Source: Ottelia alismoides
Taxonomy: Eukaryota > Streptophyta > Magnoliopsida > Alismatales > Hydrocharitaceae
Length of the DNA stretch: 64,000 bases
Assembly (NCBI GenBank): GCA_037367405.1
Contig: JAZKJV010002609.1
Span: 372,001-436,000 of the forward strand
Direction: 5' to 3'
Positions 55,473 through 64,000 of this stretch are shown here, one piece after another (within the stretch, counting starts at the first letter, position 1; each line of letters starts with the position of its first letter). The position numbers and the translations under genes are program-made. The notes beneath the pieces are model-generated. The model was given only the letters and a program-made list of their open reading frames with translations. It was not told the DNA's origin and did no database searches.

Positions 55473-57661
55473 GACCACGATTAGATGCCGCAGATGGCGA
55501 TCAATGGTGGCTGGGAGCGCTTGATCCAACGGATGTCGTGTGATCTGGGGGCGCCTAGATAATCCGACGGCGGAGAAGGCTGATGGACGAACAGGGAAGA
55601 ATGTCACCGTTATGAGGTTCCTCCGGCAAGATACTCCTTCTCCGATGGTCCTATGTGCTCCAAAATGGCCCAATTAGTTCCTGCGGCCCTTCCCTAACCG
55701 CTAGTGGCTCCAAAAGGGGTAGGCGGCTACCGGAGCATGCGGCAAAGGCGGAGGAGCAACACGACCCCGGGTACATATGACGCCCTGCAAAATGAATCTC
55801 CAGCTCCTCCCAGTGCGTGTGAACCTGCAAGACAGAGTTAGGGAGTCAGGGGCAAAATGCCCTGACCCCGCAGTGGGACGAAATAGGTCGGGAGATGTGA
55901 AAAAGTGGCTCACCGGAGCAAGCTCCGACGAGGGAAATGGTGAAGTGAAAGGGTGGATGTCGGTCGAGATGGACAGATAAAATCGATTCCTAAGGCTAAA
56001 ATGAAACGAAACTGCAAGAAAAACAAAGGGAAAATAGACCTCAAAGGCAAAAATGCCTGAGATAGACCTCACAGCCAAGGTGGTCAGAGATGGGGGTGGA
56101 GACTGCGATTCACTTCGCCAAACGCCTCCGCAAAGAGGTTGGAGATGACCTGTCACCTCCTCGATCCAAGGCCTGAAGGAAGGAGATGCTCGACCGGGGA
56201 AAAAAAGGGTTCGAAGATCAAAGGGAGGGTTGGGAGGTGGTTTTGAATAGGTGATGGTTGCAGCTCGAAGAGCGAGGTGAAACGACTCGATCATTGATCC
56301 AAAGCACAAGAATAACCTTAGGCATGAATCATCGATCTACGAGGCAAAAAACCTCAGAAGGACTCGACATCAAAGGATGCATGTGCAAGCCTCGAAAAAT
56401 CCACAAACATGACCCAAAACCAAGGGTTCTGACACATGCAGGCAGTGGGTCAAAGAGTTGACCTGAGGTCAACTCTCCAGGCCCTCCTGGTTGGTCCACG
56501 TGGACCAACGAGGAAAAAGCTTGGAAAAATGTTTGTTAATTTATTTAAAAAAAGCAAATTAATTTATTAATTTTTTGTTATAAAATAAAAAATGTTTGTT
56601 CTCTTTTAAAGTATTTATTACGATTTTTATTTATTTTTTAGATGTATAAAATTACAAGTTACCTTTTCTGGCCTATATAGGTATATTTATCTATATACTT
56701 CAATATTTTGTTTTTATTTTGTGTATTTATTTATTTTGGTTATTATTTTATAAATTTATAACTTATTTTTATGAACTTAGATATATTATTATTTTATTTT
56801 CCTGATGTATTTATACACTTAAATAAATAGAACTGTTAATTATATAGGTATATTTACAGGTATTTCATCTATGTATTGTATAGAGATATTTTATTTTTGT
56901 ATTTTCTTTGTGTTTTTATTCTGATGTTAATATACACATATATTATAAATAATATTTACAAAATTATAGAAATATAAAATTATCAAAATAATGAAGAATA
57001 AATAAAATGAATATTTTAATCAGTATAGTTATACAAGATGGGGCCAAAACCTAACTTTCAAACCGTAGCTCTGAAAAATATGAAACCACCTTCATTAAAA
57101 ATCTTATTGAAAATTATATACAATTAAAGATTATTCTGATACATTTAAAGATTTTATGTGAGAGATGCATGTCCGGGAAGTTAGGATTCTCGAATCTTAT
57201 TCAGATCATAACTTTTTATCTGTACATTCTTTTTATGTGAAATCAATTTTTTTATTTTTCTATATTTAATTATCTAGAACTTTCATGTACAAAGTTTATT
57301 TATTTGAAGTATAAAAAGTGGAACTAAAAATAGGTCCCAAAATAAATAATGAATGAATTAAATAAAAAGGATTTTTATTGGTATTTTGGCCCTAATCTCC
57401 CCCTACTTTATTCCTTCTCGACCTAGCCATCGAGATATCTAGGTCTCGGGGTTTCGGGTCATAAAATACTTGCAATATTTTATTCTTTTTCTTTTCTTTT
57501 CTTTATTCTATAATTTTAACTTTAAAAATAGTATTTTATATACAATTTACACAATAATGCATGGATGTTAAAATGCCTAAATTAACAATATTTACACGCA
57601 TTTACTTGGATTTTTAAGGCCCAGAATGATAGAATAAAGATGATGAAACGGAGATTCATCA
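55473..57661 (-). repeat. Solo LTR E, outer part
   Basis: This continues the LTR interrupted by G. Together the two parts make about 3,800 bp, the length of LTR B. On the minus strand it starts TGATGAATCTCC at 57661 with a 7-bp palindrome (57641-57661). ATTTT (57662-57666) matches 31311-31315. No polypurine tract lies next to the start and no primer site next to the end, so this is a solo LTR. Confidence 0.9.
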
Positions 57662-58454
57662 ATTTTACAACACATTTTTATATACAATTTTGAAGCTATT
57701 TTTTATAAAACATATTTACGGTTTCCTTACAGCTTTTAAAAACCCCAAATATACACACATACTTTTAGAGAGCCATACAATAAAGTATGATTTATGACTT
57801 TTAAAGTATGTACAACATATATATACGACACCCCGCTATACTTAGCGTGAACAATGCCCTCATAGTGGCCAAATAAGAGGCAAAGGAAGACATAACTCGG
57901 GTTAAGTATAGATCGGTGAAAAGAATCCTATACTACAATGACTCAAAAGAATAAGGAATGAATGAATAGAAGTCGATCATCTCCTCTATACTTAAGATCA
58001 AGTGATCCTAAGGATAGTAGACTCAAAACCGAAGATGATCGAGGTCAAAAGAATGTACAAACTCAATGGCTAGGATTATCCCCCATATACTTAGGGTAAA
58101 ATATCCCTAAGTATAGAGATGAAAACAAAAAGGTGAGGGACAAGCGAGGGGGAAGACAAGACAAAAATGATAACAATCAAAAGATGATATGAGCGAGATT
58201 ACCCCCCCACCCCCCAATACTTAGTGTAAGGCCCACATAAGCAACGACAGGGTTAATCGAACAGAATGACGTGAACAACACGGTATCTACACCCCCTATA
58301 CTTAGGATAAAACACATCCTAAGTATAGCAAAATTCTAGATGAACCTAAGGGTGTAAGACAAACAGAAGAGAAAAAGAATAAAATCAAAAGTATATACAA
58401 GAGGTCTTTGAAAATGAGATATGAGATGCAAAGTGTAAGAAAGAAAAGATCATC
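57662..58454 (-). other. 3' untranslated region of element I, piece next to integrase, with palindromes
   Basis: Palindromes with the same arms as in H lie at about 58083-58113 (TATACTTAGGG/CCCTAAGTATA), 58294-58327 (CTATACTTAGGAT/ATCCTAAGTATAG) and, less perfectly, 57993-58019 and about 58216. A long-range pair like the fifth one in H spans about 57836-57909. All have C runs on the plus strand, that is G runs on the element's strand. Confidence 0.8.
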
Positions 58455-59580
58455 TCATACAAAATAGATGGGGGGAACTTCAACGGTCGGCGGTTCATGA
58501 TCGAAAAAAGGTTTCAACCGCTGACCGTTAACCTAAAAGGTGGAATCAAACGACAACTCAAATATATCGATGCTACCATTGTTGTACACCTTTCGCACAA
58601 TATAGGGGCCTTTCCACTTGATCTGTAATTTCCCTATAAATAGCTTTAGTCTCACATCGAATAGCCATACTTTATGTTTCGGCTCAAACTGCTTGCGGCT
58701 AATGTGAGAATCATGCCACTCTTTCATCTGCTCTTTGTAGTGAAGACTACTCGTGAAGGCTTCGTCACATAATTCTTCCAGGGCTGCCAGTTCAGTCTGC
58801 CTTTGATCTCCCGACTCATCTAGGCTGAAGATCACTTCTTTCACTACCCACAAGGATTTGTGCTTAATTTCCACAGGTAAGTGGCATGGCTTGCCAAAAA
58901 TGAGTCGAAAGGGAGATGTACCCAATGGAGTTTTGAAGGATGTTCTATAGGCCCAAAGAACCGAGTCCAAAATCTGCGACCAATCCTTTGATCTGGGCGA
59001 ACAACCTTCTGTAAGATCATCTTGATCTCCCTATTTAAGACCTCAACTAGACCATTCATCTGAGGATGATACGAAGTAGCACCCCTATGGTCTATACCGA
59101 ACTTGTTAGCAAGTGCTCTTACCTTGTCATTGATGAAGTGGCTACCCTCGTCTGATATTAGAACATGAGGGATCCCAAATCGCGTAATGATATTCTTTCT
59201 CAGGAACTTGCAAACCGTGTTCGCATCAGCGCCTCGAGCAGGAATAGACTCTACCCAACGACTCACATAATCCACAACGATAAGGATATACTCGAACCTC
59301 TGACTATTAGGAAATGGCTCATAAAGTTGATACCCCATGCATCGAACACTTCACATAAATGAATCGATTGCATTGGCATCATGTCTCTATGTCTACAAGT
59401 GCCCATTTTCTAGCAGTCAGTACATCTCTTTACGAACACATGAGCATCCGCAACGAGCGTAGGCAACCAAAGGTCGGTTTGGAGTACATTTTGCGTTGTC
59501 CTCTTCTCTGAATGATGTCCTCCAGCTTCTAATCGATGACGATAAATGAGGACACTCTTGTATTCCTCTTGAGGATTATA
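58455..59580 (-). pseudogene. Integrase, element I
   Basis: On the minus strand an HH-CC zinc-binding region (about 59530-59390) is followed by the catalytic core with VDYVSRWVE, FGIPHVLISDEGSHF, YHPQMNGLVEVLNREIK, then a GPY/F-type module (KVWLFDVRLKLF, WKGPYIVRKVY) and VNGQRLKPF. The core acidic residues D (in ISDEGSHF) and E (in LVEVLN) are present. Interruptions include a TAG at 58533-58535 just before VNGQRLKPF and frameshifts around 58850-58980 and 59340. Family role: insertion of the cDNA into the chromosome. Not functional here. Confidence 0.87.
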
Positions 59581-59586
59581 CCGACG

Positions 59587-60275
59587 TTAGACGGAATCCG
59601 CTCCTTCATGATAAAGGACTGGATCCTCCCAATGGTAAGACTTGGATTTCGCGAGGAAAGTCTCAAGTATCTGGCTGGACCAACTTTGTGGAACTTTCTT
59701 AGCAACAAGAAAGTTCACAATGTCGGCATACCATGGCAGCGAGGAGACGACAAGAATCGCCTCATCGGGTAAGGTCTCAGTGATTGGTGTATCAAACTCA
59801 GAAGTCTCGGATGTTTCTAACCGGGAGAGGTGATTCACCACCACATTCTTGACTCCAGGATTATCTTTAATCACAATATTGAATTCCTGGAGTAGAAGGA
59901 TCCATCTGGTCAGATGTGGTTTCGAATCCTTCTTGTCCATTAGATACTTGATGGTAGTTTGATCAATGAAGATTGTGACCTTCGATCATATGATATGGGA
60001 TCTAAATTTGTCTAATGCAAATACTACGGCTAGCATTTCTTTCACTGTAACCATGTAATTCTGCTACACAGAATCCAAAATCTTGATAGCGTAGTGTAAG
60101 GTGTTGGAAGGTCATCACTTCTCTGTCCTGACACAGACCCAATGATAAAATCGAAGGCATCCGTCATGATCTCAAATAGGAGAGACCAATTGGGTGGTTG
60201 AAGGACAAAAGCTTCTACAACCATATTCTTGAGAGTTTCGAACGCTAGAAACCGGCATGCCTGAGGAAAGACCAT
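59587..60275 (-). pseudogene. RNase H, element I
   Basis: The minus strand holds a tether and RNase H region: LQPPNWSLLFEIMTDAFDF, a broken middle, then KYLMDKKDSKPHLTRWILLL, FNIVIKDNPGVKNVVVNHLS. These are the usual blocks of the Ty3/gypsy RNase H that follows reverse transcriptase. A frameshift near 60045 splits it. It would degrade the RNA template during cDNA synthesis. Confidence 0.82.
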
Positions 60276-61240
60276 AGCTGCTTTATATTGGACGGTGGAT
60301 TGAGTTTCTTAATGATTTCCACCTTGGCCGGGTCCTCCTCCATGCCCCGGTTGGAGATGATGTGACAAAGGACCATCCCCTGAGTCATAATGAAATGACT
60401 CTTCTCCCAATAAAGTACGAGGTTAACCTCTATGCACCTCTGAAGAACACGGTCTAGGCTAGAAATGTAGGAATCAAAGTCATCGCCATAGACCAAGAAA
60501 TCATCCATGAAGACCTCCAAGGTATCTCCCACCATGTCCACGAATATTGAAAGCATGAATCTCTGGAATGTAGCCGGAGCATTACATAATCCAAAGGGCA
60601 TCCGTTTGAAAGCATACGTTCCAAATGAACAGGTGAATGTCGTCTTTTCTTGGTCTTCTTGAGCAATGGCCACTTGGTTATATCCCAAGTACCCGTCGAG
60701 AAAGCAATAATGGCTCTTCTTGACTAAGCATTTGATGATCTGATGAATGAACAGTAGCGAGAAGTGATCCTTCTTGGTCGCCTAATTCAAACATCGGTTG
60801 TCCACACAGATGCACCAAGAAGTCGTTTCTCGGGTAGCGATCTCCTCTCCGTACTCATTGATCACTGTAGTGATACCCATCTTCTTGGGTACCACATGCA
60901 AAGGACTAACCCAATTCAAGTTGGAGTTTGGAGAGATAAAATCGGCGCTCCAGCACTTGGACATTTCCTTCATAACCACCTCTCAAAGATTCGGATTCAG
61001 CCTGCGCTAAAACTCACGAGATGGCTTAGCATCATCCTCGAAAAAGATGTGGTGCGAGCACAGAGCCGGACTAATCCCATGGAGATCAGCTACTGACCAC
61101 CCAATCGTCTTGCGGTTCTTTTCAAGAATCGCCATTAGACGGGATTCATGATCTTCGGTCAGATTGGAAGAGATGATGACCGGAAACATTTTAGATTCAC
61201 CAGCAAGGAATCGGTATTTCATGCTCTGAGGCAACAATTT
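60245..61240 (-). pseudogene. Reverse transcriptase, element I
   Basis: Upstream FLAGESKMFPVIIS and IGWSVADLHGISPALCSHHI (61007-61237) lead into VMKEMSKCWSADFI and HVVPKKMGITTV (60782-60979). After a TAG at 60782-60784 come FLDGYLGYNQVAIAQEDQEK, FGLCNAPATFQRFM and the catalytic FMDDFLVYGDDF. At the TAG, element B has a CAG codon (SQATKKD). The blocks align one to one with B (8349-9120). Interrupted and non-functional. Confidence 0.9.
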
Positions 61241-62298
61241 GAGCTCAAGGGGAGAAGGAACATGAAGAGCGAGTTTGATTAGGGTCTGAGTATAGGCCGC
61301 TAGATCGATGTCTGTAAGCTCTGCCTACTCTGACTCAAAAGATCTGGAGATTGCTAGATATTCTACTCTGATTCGGTCTCTAGGTTGGTTGTAGGCTTTG
61401 ATAATGTAGTCTGAAGTGATAGGAATTCCGCGAAGCACTACCAATCAGCATCGTCAGAATCTGAATGCTCTGAAGGTTATTGACAGCTCTGATTATTCAC
61501 TTCTGAATCGGAGGGATAAAGAATATATGAATGATATGAAAAGGTATCAGACTCGTCTCCATCAAGATTCTCGTTATTAGGCTCTAGGATTGTGCTCTCC
61601 AATCTCCCATCCTCAGATATCTGAATTTGGGTTTCGACTGCAGGTGTGATGAAAGATTGGATGCTAGTTTCGGCCCATACTGCCTCATCATAGGTTTATA
61701 CAAAGTCACAATCTTGATGACTGTCGGGTTCGTCATCAGATGCTCACTCTAATTCAGTTGATCTAGAATTTTGGTCTTGGATCGTCTCTATATGTAAACA
61801 TTCACCATGGACACAAAAGTACACCTTCCCGGTTCCATAGTCGGAAATGGCCTTCATTGTTGCCAGAAAAGGTCGTCCTAGTATGATCGGGGTATCGGTC
61901 ATGCATTCAGGGACCACTATGTCCAACACTACAAAGTCTATGGGTATCAGCAAACTGTAAGACCGTTCAGCTTGGTCGAAGAGGCCCAAACTCGAATCAA
62001 GTAAGGAAGAAGGAAGGAGATTAATCGAAGATCCACTATCTAATAGAGTCCGATCAAAAGTCTGATCGAGGATCTTGCATCTGACATACGAGGCTCCCGA
62101 ATCTAATCTCTTGGTTGAATAGCATGGCATGTTGGTTAGCACATGGATCTCAGAATAGTGATTGTGCTGCCTCTTCTTTCTGTGGACTGTAGTTCGTTCC
62201 CTAAGGCCTTTACTAAGAAGAGAGATGTGTGCCAAGGGTTGCGAAAGAGTGAGTTGCATCGTAAACTTGTCGAGCATCTTTTTCGTCAGATTATTCAT
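61241..62298 (-). pseudogene. Aspartic protease and acidic linker, element I
   Basis: The retropepsin-like domain holds LLDSGSSINLLP (D-S-G intact) and IILGRPFLATMKA. Between them a deletion removes the flap-side block found in A and B (around the QFEDRS position). The linker from 61743 to 61241 is degenerate, with several stops. The K/R-rich segment upstream and SGASYVRCKI match A and B. Confidence 0.82.
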
Positions 62299-64000
62299 TT
62301 GGATCTTTTTGGTATTTTCTTTTTTAGCGCCATTTCCTAAGCAGGGTACTTTGGGAAAAGGAATATGTACATCCTCCTAGTTAGTATGTATAATCAGAGG
62401 ATTAGAAGAAGAAGAAGGAACTTTTTTGCAAAACAAGGACTTTCTTGCTGCGAATCATCAGTAAGAGAAAGATATTGATCAACTATCTTTTTATTTTTTC
62501 GAGTTCTTATCTTTTGTACATTTTTTGGACTTTTCTCTCATCATTACTAGATCCAAAGTAAGGTAAAGCAGCTACGTCAACATTTGGCTCTGGCTGCAAT
62601 TCAGACTTGGTGGCTTCAGTACCACCATCTCCATCGTCAAAGGGTGTGGCTTCAGTACCGCCATCAGTGTCTTCTACAAGTTGGCTTGTATTATCCAGAG
62701 TATCCTCATCGAGCATAGTATAGCCTCCGCCTTTTGGCATCCTACCGCTCCTAAGAGAAATGAAATCAACATCATCATAGTAAAGATAGTCATCAGAAAA
62801 TACATGTGACTGGAGGGTAGGCTCAGTCAAATCTACCGGCTCTGATTTTCGCTTCAGATTATTCACATTCGGCTCTATTTGGGCAGGCAAGGCGGACATC
62901 CCTTTGACTAGATCTGTGACATGGGTTTTAAACTCATCCATTTCTCGCCTAAAGATGCATGCTGGTCGGTGATCAAGTTGGCAAGATACTCTAAGGCTGG
63001 GTTGTCATGGAAAGGCCCATGAGATACGGATGAGTCTCCTCGGTGACACTGAGGCTGCTGTTGAGCTGGCTGCTGCTGTGGAGTGTACTATTACTGATAC
63101 TGAGTATGATATGTGCTCTACCTCCACTGAGATTACTGAATTTGATGAGGACTTGAATGCTGCTGCTGCTCTCTGCTCTGCCCCATCAGTGCTTGGGGAG
63201 GCTGCTGGGAAAAGGCACCTCATGTCAACTAACAGAAATCAGGGTGATCGCGACAGATCCCTATTTGCTACGGCTGGTTCTACCATATCCCATTGACCTC
63301 ATTCAATGGCTCATGCATCTCAGAGTATGCTGGGGGCATAGATGTCAAGGGTTGATCGCTCTGATACACCACCATTTGAGTGTCATATGATGGTGCCTAC
63401 TGGAGTTGCGGATACTCAGAGGGCTGATGAGTCGGCTCAGAATGCACATGGTAAATGTGTTGCACTGAAGGCCTCGGAAGTATGCCTTGGTCTTGGCTTC
63501 CTGAATCAGCATGTGATCTTGAAGCCTATTAGAGTCTGCTTGTATTTCGTGAAGGCACATAATCTGTGTCTTCAGACCACTTAGGCATCTCTCAAGCTCC
63601 TTAATGTTATCGAGCTTGTCTAAATTCTGACACTTCTTCTCGATTATTTCCATCTGATCCATCTTCTGACAAATGATCCCCATATCAGCTGATGGAGATT
63701 CAAGAAGAATCGAAACAACAGAAGACAAATTCCCTTCAATTTGTGACACTCGGGAATGCTAGTGATAAGTAGGTGACTTCGTCTGATTGTATACCCGAGT
63801 CTGGGACATCGTTGTATAGTTCTCTACCATTTTCTCGTAAATAGCATAGATTCGATCTTCGTACATTGAAAAGTAAGATACACCACAAGATGCATTCACT
63901 AGTCCCTATAACTCTGGTGTCAGCCAAATGAAGAAACTATGTACTAGAGTTGGCTTGGAAAGTTCGTGATGGGGACACCGATCAATGAGCTCTCATAAAT
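62299..64000 (-). pseudogene. Gag, element I (C-terminal part, truncated by window edge)
   Basis: From the right edge, minus strand: the end of the gag domain (a DRCPHH-like block near 63980), then a stretch with SQIEGNL and CQNLDKLDNIKELERCL (63345-63749), a Q-rich low-complexity segment (about 63000-63300), and ALPAQIEPNVNNLKRKSEPV to LRSGRMPKGGG with two DGGTEAT repeats (62507-62941). Frameshifts separate the pieces. The same motifs appear in B. The N-terminal part and 5' LTR lie outside the window. Confidence 0.78.

Larger units (their letters stand above)
22200..64000 (-). mobile_element. Element I: Athila-like, autonomous type but decayed; host of D and E/G/H
   Basis: Read on the minus strand: gag (64000-62299, entering from outside the window), protease, reverse transcriptase, RNase H, integrase to 58455, and a 3' untranslated region (58454-57662, then 31315-30556, then 26845-26186). 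The 3' LTR runs from 26185 to about 22200. Solo LTR E interrupts the untranslated region at 57661/31316 and solo LTR D at 30555/26846. Continuity across both is supported by exact target duplications (ATTTT and CACCA) and by the order of 3' signals matching H. All coding domains carry stops or frameshifts. Confidence 0.83.

Noticed and set aside
31316..57661. LTR E as 5' or 3' LTR paired with the LTR at 22200-26185
   Set aside because: The two LTRs differ in family, E has no polypurine tract or primer site beside it, and ATTTT flanks both its ends, which fits a solo LTR.

Overview
The window is plant nuclear DNA made almost entirely of nested LTR retrotransposons; I found no ordinary host gene, rRNA, tRNA or CRISPR array. 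The elements look like the Athila branch of Ty3/gypsy. Their primer-binding sites match the 3' end of tRNA-Asp, the reverse transcriptase carries FMDDF, the integrase ends in a VNGQRLKPF-type tail, and LTRs are 3.1-4 kb with TGATGA...TCATCA or TTATCA ends. This suggests heterochromatin of a repeat-rich flowering plant. The sequence does not let me name the species.

Layout. Left stack, all on the minus strand: element A (1-8348, running off the left edge) sits in the reverse transcriptase of element B (8349-18536). B sits in gag of an older fragment C (18537 to about 20450). Next come an unassigned stretch (20451-21349) and a decayed hAT transposase (21350-22190). From about 22200 to 64000 lies element I (minus strand; 5' end beyond the right edge). 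I is split by solo LTR D (plus, 26846-30555, target duplication CACCA) and solo LTR E (minus, 31316-57661, duplication ATTTT). E is itself split by element G (plus, 32932-55472, duplication GACCA), and G by element H (plus, 36919-50109, duplication GCCGC). All four duplications can be read on both sides, so the order H into G into E into I is well supported.

Coding content. B and I carry broken copies of protease and reverse transcriptase, and I also of RNase H and integrase. A keeps a long gag-protease frame but has lost reverse transcriptase, RNase H and nearly all of integrase. H keeps a gag-like frame only, and G has neither gag nor pol. A, G and H therefore look non-autonomous, and would depend on proteins from relatives such as I or B.

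How they may work together. Across these diverged elements the same short stem-loops recur at the same places: at the first 20-21 bp of each LTR, in the R/U5 region, twice in the leader, repeatedly in the 3' untranslated region next to polypurine-tract-like G runs, and just before the true polypurine tract. Several stems differ in sequence but keep pairing through compensatory changes. This shared set of cis signals is the most interesting content: it could let defective elements be copied, packaged and integrated in trans. That role is inference; the pairing is visible directly.
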